Shown here piece after piece: positions 22,850-33,701 of a stretch of DNA of 62,000 nucleotides. Positions within the stretch are counted from its first letter, which is position 1. Each line of letters opens with the position of its first letter. The position numbers and the translations under genes were made by a program. Below the pieces are notes generated by a model. It was not told the DNA's origin. It searched no databases and saw only the letters and a program-made list of their open reading frames with translations. The DNA is taken from NCBI GenBank assembly GCA_009746045.1, contig RPFO01000175.1:5803666-5865665 (forward strand), read 5' to 3'. This DNA comes from Mesostigma viride. Taxonomy: Eukaryota > Streptophyta > Mesostigmatophyceae > Mesostigmatales > Mesostigmataceae.

Positions 22850-22923
22850 CTAATTAATTAATTAATTAATTAATTAATTAATTAATTAATTAATTAATTA
22901 ATTAATTAATTAATTAATTAATT
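22850..22923. repeat. (AATT)n tail of LINE-B
   Basis: About 18 units of TTAA/AATT after the hairpin GTGACTCCCCAACGGGAGCAC. This is the terminal repeat of the retrotransposon. Confidence 0.95.
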
Positions 22924-23419
22924 GTACGTCCTACATGCATGACTTTGATCAGATTTAAGAAGCCATGCCCTAGCTCTTGTATAGCCATGATGATCTTCCC
23001 CCACATGACAGGCTCCCCCTTTGCTGGGCATCGCTTGATAGATCATGGGGGTGCAGGTGCCCTGGCGCACCCAATGAATGAATGAATGAATGAATGAATG
23101 AATGAATGAATGAATGAATGAATGAATGAATGAATGAATGAATGAATGAATGAATGAATGAATGAATGAATGAATGAATGAATGAATGAATGAATGAATG
23201 AATGAATGAATTAGACTCGTGCTCCCGTTGGGGAGTCACGGAGCATTAACCCCGATGGATGGATGGATGGATGGATGGGTGCAAACAGTCCTACTGGCGC
23301 ACCTAGAGCAAGGGTAGCTTATATACATTCCCACCCTTGCAGGAAGTAGCCACGAATGTATTAAAAGCCATAGGCCCCTTCTCAGGGATATGTGCTACAT
23401 GTACTCCCAACGGAGTTAT
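22924..23419 (+). mobile_element. Half-LINE-D 3' tail with an inserted LINE-B tail
   Basis: It carries the same 3' UTR as 13460-13691, ending GATATGTGCTACATG and the hairpin ACTCCCAACGGAGT at about 23403-23417. It is split at 23072 by an inverted LINE-B tail. Confidence 0.75.
23072..23293 (-). mobile_element. LINE-B tail with (ATTC)n terminal repeat
   Basis: Flanked by the 9-bp duplication TGGCGCACC (23063-23071 and 23294-23302). In the minus sense: end of 3' UTR, five CATC units, the hairpin and then about 34 units of ATTC (AATG on the plus strand). Other copies have AATT here, so this terminal repeat has changed. Only about 80 nt of element body were integrated. Confidence 0.8.
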
Positions 23420-23711
23420 TCTGATCAGACACTCCGCAAAGGTGAAAACCTTTGCGTTCAGTGCCGGGCCGCGGAAAACGCGGAAAACGCGATCTGCAAA
23501 TGAATCCGACCGGAATCGAACTGGGGACCTCTCGCACCAATTTTGCTGACTATAGGACGGACGTCTCCGGTTACCATGGCATCGCCAACTTACACCTACA
23601 GTCATCCGCAAAAGTTCTCCTGTCCGGGGAGTGATGCAAGCCTTTCGGATTTGGTACTAGATAAATCACTCGAGATCTGTGTGTAGGAGTACTACACACG
23701 TGTCTGCACGC
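23420..23711 (-). mobile_element. SINE-P copy
   Basis: About 292 bp flanked by GAGTTAT (23413-23419 and 23712-23718), inserted in the half-LINE-D hairpin. It contains the tRNA-Pro-like segment on the minus strand and is closest to the copy at 4227. Confidence 0.75.
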
Positions 23712-23845
23712 GAGTTATGCTCCTCCAACGGAGTTATGTTCCTTATGGGTTATGTCTGTTTCCTTAATTAATTAATACAGGGATTAAAAACACTCCGGTG
23801 CTCCGCGACTCCCCAATAACGGGAGCACGAGTTTAATTAATATCG
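23712..23845 (+). mobile_element. Half-LINE tail debris
   Basis: Remainder of a half-LINE-D hairpin (CTCCAACGGAG), then a half-LINE-F tail (ACAGGGATTAAAAACACTCC, a degraded hairpin and AATTAA). Confidence 0.55.
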
Positions 23846-23927
23846 TTCCAAGTACTCAGTTGCAAGTGCATGGTAGCTATACGTCCCTCCATGTGATATT
23901 ATTCAGCAACTACCACACACAGTATCA

Positions 23928-24057
23928 AGGAGACAACTAGCGCAGGCCAGAAATCGGGAGAATCCGGACCATGGTAGCTCGAGCCTGCCGTTATCTTGTC
24001 CGCGTTTTCGAGTCGTTCAGGATGATATTGTTGGATCACATAATTCATCGAGTCGTT
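23928..24057 (-). mobile_element. Retroposon-C copy
   Basis: 130 bp between direct repeats CAGTATCA (23920-23927 and 24058-24065). In the minus sense it ends with CTGCGCTAGTTGTCTCCT. It shares about 105 bp with the copy at 5352, then has its own 5' part. Confidence 0.65.
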
Positions 24058-24065
24058 CAGTATCA

Positions 24066-24538
24066 TATTGTTGGATCTTCGATTGCTACAATAAAATATT
24101 AATCATTGTGAGAAAGTGAACAGAGGCTTGACCAACAACAAATAAATTGTAATAGTAAATTGTATGCTTCTTTGATGTCAAACACTCTCCCATCTCAAAA
24201 ATCACTTTTGCCCATGATGTGCAGCCGCAAAGCGCAATTCTTTTTTGCTAAAACCTAGCAATAGGGAGGTTCAGGCTACTTGGTAAAGGCTTGTCAGTAG
24301 ACAGTGCAATCAATGCAATCTTGCAGGTGGACATTAGAAAATTGCTGCAGCTTCCAGGAATCATCACCATACTCATGCCTGCATGGGTGGTCTACGCAGC
24401 AAAAGCACCTGCCCTCACAGCTCAGCGGGACACAAAAGAGTGCCTATCCCCAAGCCTAGGTGGACAGTAACCAGAGCTTCCACAATGCATTCGCACCATA
24501 GCAGCGCTGAGTTCACGTTCGTCAGTAAGGCTTCGTCC
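24066..24538. other. Unassigned stretch downstream of the PPR gene
   Basis: A/T-richer sequence with no conserved ORF. It probably holds the 3' UTR and polyadenylation region of the PPR gene, which is transcribed leftward. Confidence 0.4.
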
Positions 24539-27500
24539 TCATCCAAGATAGCATGCGGTTGCCAGCCTTGCGTGCTGCACACACGCGGCCAACAGGTGCC
24601 GCACATGCGATTGGCTGTTTCCGCATGCCTCCTTGCTTCCCATCACGGCCACAGGTGGCGTCCGCAAAAATGCCACTGCTGTTGTCCGCACCATGTAAAC
24701 CGGGGTTGGCTTGCCATAATGTTGGTCCGCCCTGCGGCCTATGCTAATGAGAGGCGTCGAACCTGACAACTCCCCATGCAGACCCCTCGATTGCAATAAA
24801 TACGCCCCAAGCTGCCTCTCCCCGTGGCCCAAGGCCAGCCTGGCATCACTTGCTTGGCTCACGCCACACCGGGCCTTTCTATTACTCGTCCCCGTTTCTA
24901 GCAACCAACACAGGGAAGCCCTGCTCCCAACTCGGGCTGACTTGACTTTCCTCACCACTGAGACACCCTGGAACTTGCCCTGTCCATGGGGCCCCCACAC
25001 CCCTGCGATCATCCATGCCCGCCCAAAATAAGCCCCCCCCACGTGCTCCCGCATGTGGTACCCGATCCCTTCACCCCTGCCACTCCCTCCCTCCCTTTGC
25101 GCCGCCATTGCCGACGTCCTAACCCTCGAGCCCAACGCCGCATCCGCGCCTTCCCGCCCCTCCAACCGCTCCTCCGTCTCGGGCACGCTAGAGGCACTGT
25201 TGCTGCCAGCCGCCACACGGGCCGCAGGTGATGTCGCTGCCCAGTTCCCTTCCCCACGGCCGCTGCCGTTGACGCCCGCGCTGCTGCGATTGCGGGGACT
25301 AGCATTGGTATCCCATGGCCCTCTTGACGATGCAGCCGGTGCCCCAGGGTTCACCAAGGAGGACCTCTGAACCTCCCTGTCACGCTCCGCTGGCAAGGGC
25401 GATCGCTGGCGCCCCTGCATTCCACTTGGCGCAACCACGCTTCTTGCGTTTGTCACAGCTCCTGCCCGCCCTTGCCCCATCGGGCCCTGCACCCTCTCCC
25501 CCACGGCTGCTCCCGCCCTCCTGGTAGCATCTGTTGTTCTGCTGGCATTCCCATCATTTCCTCCCTGTCCCTGTCCCATGCCCTTGCGCGTGCCCCGCCT
25601 CCCTTGGACTGGAGGCGGGCTCGACTGCGGCCCCCCACGCGCCGCCGGCGCCCGACCCTGTGCCTGCGCGCTCGCTTGTGCCGGCCTCCCCTGGGACCCT
25701 GGGCCAGCTCTGCCCGCTGATGATGCCTGCGACGGTGATGGTTTTGTCTGTGATGCTGACGATGTGGGTTGTGGTGGCGAGGAGTTTGTTTGTGACAGTG
25801 ATGACGACGATGATGGTGATGGTGACGATGATGATGGCGGTGGTGAGGCCTTGTTAGGCGCCCCCCCCGCCCTCCCCTTGCCCACATCATCATTCTGGCC
25901 GTTCCCAGGGGTCTTCTTGACAGGGGTGGGCCCATTCGCTAGCCCGGGCTTGCCCGCGCCTGCTCCCGGCAGCCGTCCTTTGCGGCCCAGGTTGACGGGG
26001 TCCTTGCGGATGCGCGGCGGGTGGGCTTTGAGACCCTGTGGGCAGGGATGGGGAAGTGTAGGGTTAGGGGGGCTCGACGTGACGCAGGTTAGGGCATGTG
26101 AGAGCGCATTAAGCAGGTTAGCGCAGGTGAGAGTGAGGCAGGTGGAACCCATGTCCGTAGCGCTGTTGCAGTTCATTGCCCCCAGTGCAGGCAGGGAAAA
26201 GAATAATGGCAGAACCATATACATCAAGTGATAGTGGGTAGCCAGGTAACAGTGTTGCTGGGATCACGCTTCCTGTCGCTGGATGCCTTGTTGCAGCACG
26301 CTTTTTGCCGCAGCGTAGCCCCTGGAATGCATGGGGTGATGTTGGGGGATGATTTATTCACACTGGCAGCTCCAAAAACGTTGACACAAACACACCCATG
26401 CCCCCAAAACACACACGGACTGGCCGGGCTTGACGGTAAAACTCTGAGACATATAATAGACCTTTCCCAAGACATGCATTCCAGAGAGAACTCGCAGACG
26501 GCGTCAACAGCAATAAGGGTCAGGATTGCCCTTGCCCCATGGCCCACCGGTGCCACGACATCTCTTCTAAGAAGGGCTAAGAAGGGCAAAGAAGCAGCAA
26601 AGAACTTATCCGGCCAACAGACTGGGGATCCCCATGGTGCTGGTTGCCGCGGTGGCAAGAGACTGGAGTGTGCGCGCACTGCTGATGTGCGCCGTGGAAA
26701 GGGTCTAGGGTAAAAGAAGCCCTGAGCTCACCGGACCCATGGCAAAGGGGCAAAGGTGGCACAGCGGTCACTCTCCCACGCCACAAAAAGAGAAGTTTGA
26801 TCTAATCGACCTGGTGGCAGAGCTCTGCAGTACAGGAAGCAGGGTTCACCTGTGCCATCGTGAGGACATTTGGGACATGCATGGCCGTTGTCTCCAGGTT
26901 GAGGCCTTTTGCTTACCTGCACAATGGTAAGGGTCGAAGGATACAAAGGGCCGTTGTCTCCAGGTTGAGGCCTTTTGCTTACCTTCACAATGGTAAGGGT
27001 CGAAGGATATAAAGGGCATTGTCTCCAGGTTGAGGCCTTTTGCTTACCTGTACCATGGTAAGGGCCTAAGGACATTTAGGGCCGTTCTCTACAGGTCGAG
27101 ACCTTTTGCTTACCTGTACCATGGTAAGGGCCTAAGGATACATGAGGCAGTTCACTAAGGCAAAGCAGGTCGGTTGCTCACCTGCACCGTGGCAAAGGTT
27201 CAAACTCCAGCAGTCAAACTGCTCACATGTGCCATGGAACTTGTCCAGAATATTCAAGGCACTTCTTTGCATTGTACCGGTACATCTTAGAATGCACAGG
27301 GACTTCTTTAGCCAGTGCCGTGGGCAGCGTACTCACCTGCGCCATGGCGTCGTGGTAGACGCGTTCAGCCTCGCGCGTGTTGCCCACTTTGAGCCACGCG
27401 TCCACCACGAAGTCCATCGTGAGCGTGTCGGGGGGGATGCCGCTCCCGCGCATCATCTCCAGCACCGCCTCCGCGCTGGCGAGGGGGCGGCAACGAAGGG

Positions 27501-30500
27501 GGCGTCACAAGAAGGGGACGGCACAGGCAGGGGGCGGCACAGAAAGGGTGGGCAGGACAAACAGAAGAGAGGGAGGAGGAGCGGAAAAGAGGAAGAAGAC
27601 GAGAGGGGAGAGGAAAGGGCGAAGGAGACGGGGGAAGAGGGGGATAGAGAAGAGGAAGGCAAGAGAAATGAGGGAGGTGGGGGAGAAGAGGGAGAAGAAG
27701 GAGAAGGGGGAGGACAGGTAAGGAGACACAGGCGGGGTATCAAGCTTACTGCAAACAACAGCAGACAAGGCGATCGGGCGGCCAGCAAATAAACATCTGC
27801 AACGACGCTGGTACATGCACCCGGCATCGCCCTGCCTTCGCTACTACTATATTTGCAAGTCATTAGCACTAACAAGAGTCACTTGTAGGTGGGATCGGTC
27901 CACCGCTTACTACTAGCATGTCCCCCAAACGCCTGCCTGCGGGCAGTGAATCCGGGTCCCACCTCCACTGACTGGCACGGACAAGGTCAACTGCATGCCA
28001 CGGAGCAATTGGATGAATGAATGAATGAATGGACGCTTACCTGCGCGGGTCGTGGCTCTGCCCATGCCCCCGCACCAGCGTGTTGTACGTCTCGTAGTTG
28101 GGCGCGATGCCCGCCGCGCGCATGCGGCCGAACACGGCGGCCGCCTTGTCCATGTGGCCCGCGTTGCACCAGCAGTTAATGACCGTCGTGTATGTGACCA
28201 CGTTGGGGGACAGCTGCCAGCGGGTCGACATCTCGTCTAGCAACGCCTCGCAGTGGTGCGGCTGCTTCGCCTGCTTGGGGTGTGTGGGCACGTGTTCGTG
28301 GGGGACAGCGGGCACAGGTGGCAAGGTGGGGTCAATGGTGGGGTTTGGGGACATTGGGGATGGCGGTGGGAATAAGGAAGGGGGGGGACGGTGGTGGGGA
28401 TGGCATGGGGGCCGGTAAGAGCCAGTTGTTCATGAGGCGTGTAGGTGGTTTGCGCATGCGGTGTGTGTATGGTGTTTGCGTGCAATGTGTGTTTGTGTGT
28501 GGGGGTGGGTGGGGGGAGGACAGAGTTGTGGGGTGGGGGTGCGGATTGGGCCATGCATCCAGGCGGAAAAGGCAGAATAGAGGAGATTGAGCGGGGTATG
28601 TCAGCAGCCAAACAGCAAATCATTAGCAGGGCCTGCCTGTTGAGTGAGCAGAGAGATGTCTAGGGTGGCCCCAAGCAGGGCCAAGAATTTCCCTCTGCTG
28701 CCAGCACGCGCACCCATGCTTCCAGTAACGCTGTACGCACTGGCCCCATCATGCCTCCACCCACCCGCCCATTTTTTCTCCAGGATGTCCCAATGGAGTC
28801 ATGCGATTTGATTGAATGAATTGATCAACAAACCCACGCACCCTTGAATAGCCCTTGGCCAGTATGGAGTACGCGGTCGTGTCGGGCGTCAGCTCATCCT
28901 CCTCGGTCATGCGGCGGAACAGGCGCAGCATGTTGGCCACGTCGCCCTTGCCGCTCCACGCGTCCATTACCGTTGAGTAGCTGGCCACGTCGGGGGGGAT
29001 CCCGTGGCTGCGCATCACCCCTAGGACCGCCTCCGCGTTCACCTGGCCCAACGCGCAAGACGGGTCGTGCCACCCAGGACCAGTGGCAACCAGTTCATAA
29101 ACCAACAGGCAACCAGTGGGAAAACAAACAAGCAACCAGCTGCAAAAGACACAGGCAGCCAGTTGGAAAACAAACAAGCACCTTATTCCGCATGCGACAG
29201 TAGAGCACGTGCAACCGTGAGCCCCATACCAAGGAGACAACCAGCGCAGGCCAGAAATCGGGAGAATAAGCCACATATGGTACCACCAACACATACAACT
29301 GACGCACGCCACGTTGTGCCACCAACCACACGCAACCAGATAGAAAACAAGCAACCACAGTCCACGCACAACCCATAATGCATGCGCAACCGTGAGTGTG
29401 CAACCCTCGACGGCCATCATGCGGCCATCGTGCAACCATGTGGCGTGCGACCAGAAGGTGCGCATGTGCCATGCGGCAGAACTTGTGTTGAGGCATTCAA
29501 GGGCATGGAGCCAACGTGCATTGTGCCACCAAATGCGCTCAGCCCCCAATACGCAAAAAAAAAAAAAGCGTCATGCCACCCACGTGTGTTGCAGCATCAC
29601 TATAGGACCTCACACAACTGTATACATAGTAGTATACTCCCAATGTTGGCAAGCACGGGACATGGCGCCCTTGCGACCCCATGCGGCCCATGTGACCCCA
29701 TGCGGCCCCATGTAAAGACATGCCCGGCCATGCCACAAGTGCAACCCCACGCGACCACGCTGGCAAGTGTGTGCCGTGCGCCAGTTGTGATCCCGGTCGG
29801 CAAGCGAGCAGGCAAGGGTACTGGGGTCGTCAACTCATCCACACACTTACACATTGTAAAATGCTGCTGCCGCCACTGCTGCTTGACAAACGGCCCATAG
29901 AACGGGTGGGGGGGGACGGGGATGTGTGTGATGTACCTACACCATTGGAACCCGACCACCTGAGGAGTGGTGCCCTTCCCAAGCCAACAACTGGACAGCA
30001 GGCAACCGGTGTGCAAGAGCCCAGTGGCCATCCTTCGTGCCTTGGCAAATATACGGTGCCTCCAATGTGGCCAGGGGGCTGGAAACCCTAAAGCGGAACA
30101 CCCTTGAAAGGACGGACCATGGGCAGGCCAGCTCGCTACTGCGTGCAGGGTGCGCAGACAATAGCGTAAAGTCCAGCCCTCAGGTTTGGAGTTCAACCGC
30201 CTGGGGGGACCTGGCCGTGGGAAGCAGCAGGCTATCCTGTGACTTTCCATCCTGTAACGAAATGCAACCCGCTGCGGACTGAGGTCAAGGCAACAAGAGA
30301 CTGCCCGTCCAATCGAAGGTATACCCAACAGAACACATATCCGCATACTAGTATGTTAACACGACTCAGGAAGAACTTCTATCAGGGCGACCATATCCTG
30401 AAGGCTGAAGGGTTCAGGAAGGGCATGTTAAAAGTAGCCAGGCCTTTCTGGAAGACGTGAACTTAAGTGTGCCCCAAAAGACCATGTGTAACTCTTTCAA

Positions 30501-31696
30501 TAACAGTAATAATGATGGGGGGATGTTTATAAATAGTACAACATTCGCGCTGGCATGAAGGGCAGGAAGGGCATGCCAGGCTGCGCGGGCGCTCTCACCA
30601 GGTCTCCTGCCTTGATGTACCCCTTGATGATCGTGTTGAAGATCGTGCGGTTCGGAGGCACCGAGACGCTGAGCATGCGGCGCAGCAGCTGCCACGTGTC
30701 GTGCACCATGCCCGTCTCGCACCAGCAGTTCATGAGGATGGCGTACGTCACCACTGTCGGCTGGACAAGCGCGAGCTCCATCTCCGAGAGCACGCCGTCC
30801 GCGCCCACAGGGTCGCCCCCCTTGCCGTACCCTTTCATGAGCGTGTTGTACGTGACCACGTCCGGCCGGATACGGTGCGACCGCATTTGCGTCATAAGCC
30901 CGCGCGCCGCCTCGGTGTTCCCTTCCTCGCACCACGCGTTCACGAGCATGTTGAAAGTCGTCAGGTTGGGCGCAACGCCCGCCGCGATCATCTCGTCTAG
31001 GACCGCCTGGGCATCCGCGGGGCGCCCTGCCAAGGTGTAACCCTTGACAAGCGTGTTGTACGTTGGGTTGCTCGGCTTGGCGCCTTCGCTGATCATGCGG
31101 GAGAGGAGCGCGCGGGCCTCCACGACGCGGCCCTTGCGGCACCAGCCGTTGATGACGAGGTTGTAGAGCATCACGTCCGGATCCAGTCCGTCACGCTCCC
31201 GCATCTCCTTCATGGCCGCCTCCGCCTGGTGGCATTGCCCCGCTTGCGTTAACACGCCGATATACGCGGACCAGGTGACGATGGTCGGTCGATGCATCTC
31301 GTCGCGCAGCGTGCGCATGATCCGCTGCGCCTCCTTGACGTTCTTCCCCAGGCGCTCGATGTTTTGAGTACGGGCGATGACCACGCGACACACGCCTCTA
31401 GCTGAGGGAGGGCCCGTGGATACCGTGCTCCAATCCTCTCTTCTGAAGGCATCGCATACAGGACAGCCTTTTTCCCCCTTCGGCCTCGAGCCCTGTCTGT
31501 CATTGCTAATTCGTTCGCGGCGAATGTCCTCGGTAGCATCCGAAGATGAAAGATTGGAGGACATTGGCAGCTCAAAGCGTTCCAATCCTCGGTGCCAGCT
31601 CACGCGAGCACATTGTTCTAGTTTATTATCATCATGTCGAAAGAACACCTTGCGAAGCCAACGCCATGGGCAACCGTTTCTGCAGGGGCCTTCCAA
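24539..31696 (-). CDS. P-class pentatricopeptide repeat protein, 13 motifs, five exons
   Basis: Sequence-specific RNA-binding protein, in this family normally in mitochondria or plastids. Exons (minus): 31696-30599, 29042-28842, 28270-28041, 27475-27337 and 26035-24539. All junctions are GT-AG and phases match (0, 0, 2, 0), giving 1054 aa. Thirteen tandem PPR motifs span about residues 100-560, for example TYNTLVKGYTLAGRPADA, TFNMLVNAWCEEGNTEAA and TYTTVINCWCNAGHMDKA. The motifs alternate between a KGY type and a WC type. Two are assembled across introns. There is no E, DYW or SMR domain. The last exon encodes a 498-residue tail rich in Pro, Ser, Gly and Arg; its downstream end is uncertain and may be spliced further. 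The N terminus (MEGPCRNGCPWRWLRKVFF) is basic and could be an organelle-targeting peptide; the start is the first Met of the long open exon. Intron 4 holds a tandem array of donor-like repeats. Confidence is high for the repeats, lower for the tail. Confidence 0.88.
26840..27345 (-). repeat. Array of about 60-bp repeats with splice-donor-like core in PPR intron 4
   Basis: Units of about 62-64 bp share, in the minus sense, CCATGGTACAG|GTAAGCAAAAGG. Copies lie near 26926, 26990, 27050, 27115 and, more diverged, 27178 and 27233. The authentic donor of exon 4 is GCCATGGCGCAG|GTGAGT at 27337, so the repeats look like copies of the exon end plus donor. Confidence 0.75.
29230..29266 (-). mobile_element. 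Retroposon-C, 37-nt copy in PPR intron 1
   Basis: CAAGGAGACAACCAGCGCAG and the following 17 bases match the end of the copy at 5352 exactly, then stop. The flanks AGCCCCATAC and AGCCACATAT may be a diverged target duplication. Confidence 0.6.
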
Positions 31697-32078
31697 CCTC
31701 GACTACAACGCCACTCTTAGATGCATCCCTCGAGATTTTCAAATGTGGTGCGCTACAGCCACATTTTGCCGACGGACTGACATGGATATACAAACACCAA
31801 GTGGACACCGTCGATTGTCTCCTTAGCTTACGTGCACGGCGTCCGCCATGGCTATCAGATAATGAAAGTCTGAGGATGCTGCTCGCGTGCCCTTAGCCCT
31901 AAACTTGCTAAATCACCTTCACCTCTCGTAACCCTCGATCCGTTCCAGCGTCCGTACCCCATTTCCTGGCAGCAGTTCACCGAGCGACCAGCGGCTCGAC
32001 CAGCCGTTGCCAGCTTCGTCTTTGATATCCCTTGGCCGGAGTCTTGCCGGCGCGTTGCCATGTGGCCTCAGTCGATCA

Positions 32079-32116
32079 GCTGTTGTTGTTGTTGTTTTTG
32101 TTGCCCACGCCGCACC
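32079..32116. repeat. (GTT)n-TTGCCCACGCCGCAC repeat, copy 1
   Basis: GTCGATCAGCTG followed by GTT repeats and TTGCCCACGCCGCAC. The same arrangement recurs at 32463 and 42996. Read on the minus strand it would be a retroposon end GTGCGGCGTGGGCAA(CAA)n. Confidence 0.6.
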
Positions 32117-32462
32117 CCATGTGTGCTGCTTCGGTCGCGGTAGGACTAGCTTATAATGTAGGGGGTCAAGTCCTGTCCTCACCTGTTTGCCACGGGCCAC
32201 CCCCATAAGTACTCATAAGGCAGGACCAGCCGTTGGATCCACTATCAATAACCCTGTCGGACCACCGGCGCGGGAATAAACTCAACTCAACTCAACGCCG
32301 CACAAGGGAGGCAGCAGAGATTTGGAAACGGCCGACTGCCGAGTGCCGAGGGCCAGGACACTGAACAGCATGCCATCACAAACATACAAGAAACAAAGAT
32401 GTAGATACTCTGCGGGGACATGTACGGTTGCATCATTGGATACACCCGCGTTGGGACAAGAG

Positions 32463-32505
32463 TCGATCAGTTGTTGTTGTTGTTGTTGTTGCCCACGCCG
32501 CACAT
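32463..32505. repeat. (GTT)n-TTGCCCACGCCGCAC repeat, copy 2
   Basis: GTCGATCAG, seven GTT units and TTGCCCACGCCGCACATG. See copy 1. Confidence 0.6.
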
Positions 32506-33029
32506 GAGCAGCAGAGAAGTTGTTGGCCTATATCTGCCCATATCAATTAGTAACGACCACTTGACAGCTCTTATCTCCCGCAGGTAGACCAAAGACGCAG
32601 AGAAACAACTTGTACAAGCTAGAGTAGGGCTTTACAACGCCTGCCAACTCCTGGCAACTAACAAATCACGGACCATTCTGACAGCTCGCCCACGGCGCGG
32701 CGTTTGTTGGAATCTGTTGGAATCCAGAAGTTTGAAACGGAGCCGTAATGCTGGGGCCCCCGTTGTCAACCCCCGAATAAGCCCGGCGGTGCGAGTTTCA
32801 AGAAGGACAGCGCGGGAGAACCCGGGCCAAAGCGCGACGCAGGTGCGTTTGCAGGCGTGGTCCTGTGGCGCTCGATTTGTTTCGGCGCTCGTGCCCCTCA
32901 AAAGGGAAGCATCGGCACACCATCGCCCTGACAAAAAAGTGGGGAATCGCCTAAACCGCGGTCGTCTGTTGTTTAAAAAGAACAGTTAGGCAGAGGAGGC
33001 TTTTAGCCTGTTCGCGCTCAACTGTTGCT

Positions 33030-33701
33030 ATGGCGCTCGCTGGGCAGGTGACCCCGGAGAACACTCCTAATTTTAAGTTGATCGTGGTCGGCGATGGCGG
33101 CACTGGCAAGACTACCTTCGTCAAGAGGCACTTGACGGGTGAATTCGAGAAGCGCTATGAGCCCACTATTGGAGTGGAGGTGCATCCCCTGGACTTCTTC
33201 ACGAACCGCGGGCGCATTCGCTTCTATTGCTGGGATACTGCCGGCCAGGAGAAGTTCGGAGGGCTGAGGGATGGGTACTACATTCATGGGCAGTGTGCCA
33301 TCATCATGTTCGATGTAACATCCCGCCTAACCTACAAGAACGTGCCCACGTGGCACCGAGATCTCTGCCGCGTCTGCGACAACATTCCTATCGTGCTGTG
33401 CGGTAACAAGGTCGATGTGAAGAACCGCCAGGTCAAGGCCAAGCAGGTCACCTTCCACAGGAAGAAGAACCTGCAGTACTACGAAATTTCTGCAAAGAGC
33501 AACTACAACTTTGAGAAGCCTTTCCTGTACCTGGCTCGCAAGCTGGTCGGCGATCCTAACCTGCACTTCGTCGAGTCGCCTGCTCTGGCGCCGCCCGAGG
33601 TCCAGATCGATATGGCGCAGCAGGCCAAATACGAGCAAGAGCTCGCGGACGCCGTCAAGCAGCCACTTCCCGACGATGACGACGAGCTGCTCGACAGCTA
33701 A
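33030..33701 (+). CDS. RAN: Ran small GTPase (nuclear transport)
   Basis: Ran drives nucleocytoplasmic transport, spindle assembly and nuclear-envelope formation by cycling between GTP and GDP under RCC1 and RanGAP. The 223-residue protein is full length and uninterrupted. Visible motifs: P-loop GDGGTGKTT (residues 21-29), effector region with [15 protein letters not shown]3 [18 protein letters not shown]4 NKVD, G5 [19 protein letters not shown], and the acidic C-terminal tail DDDDELLDS. The sequence between the G motifs is very close to land-plant Ran; the first 14 residues and the segment before the acidic tail are the variable parts, as usual. The ATG chosen is the only one preceding the conserved strand FKLIVVG. 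The gene has no intron, unlike its PPR and TFIIF neighbours, so a retrocopy that remained functional is possible; I see no poly-A remnant or target duplication to prove it. Confidence 0.97.
   Translation: MALAGQVTPENTPNFKLIVVGDGGTGKTTFVKRHLTGEFEKRYEPTIGVEVHPLDFFTNRGRIRFYCWDTAGQEKFGGLRDGYYIHGQCAIIMFDVTSRLTYKNVPTWHRDLCRVCDNIPIVLCGNKVDVKNRQVKAKQVTFHRKKNLQYYEISAKSNYNFEKPFLYLARKLVGDPNLHFVESPALAPPEVQIDMAQQAKYEQELADAVKQPLPDDDDELLDS

Larger units (their letters stand above)
20911..22923 (+). mobile_element. LINE-B, longest copy on plus strand (RT to 3' end)
   Basis: In order: LLFRDICNRLLLSSQPPP, the block DPGNYRGVCIQ, VLVDFIKAFDSVFWPALWDI, GVWQGCVLSPYLFIIVVEYV, a damaged YADD region (an extra triplet after IYAD), the DVDHRISLAWHALRQYR segment and the C-terminal region to GKRPRVQ. 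The frame changes at least three times (near 21170, 21560 and 21690), so it is a pseudogene of ORF2. The region 21693-22514 is still open for 273 codons. The tail is (CATC)n (22598-22810), the hairpin and 74 bp of (AATT)n. EN and ORF1 are absent. Confidence 0.85.
31697..33029. other. Divergent intergenic region between the PPR gene and Ran
   Basis: No supported gene. It holds two copies of a (GTT)n-TTGCCCACGCCGCAC repeat (32079-32116 and 32463-32505) and must contain both promoters. A TTTAAAAA stretch at about 32972-32979 lies 50 bases upstream of the Ran ATG and could serve as a TATA-like element. Confidence 0.5.

Noticed and set aside
25578-26231. 217-codon acidic plus-strand ORF
   Set aside because: Antisense to the last PPR exon; low complexity and no domain.
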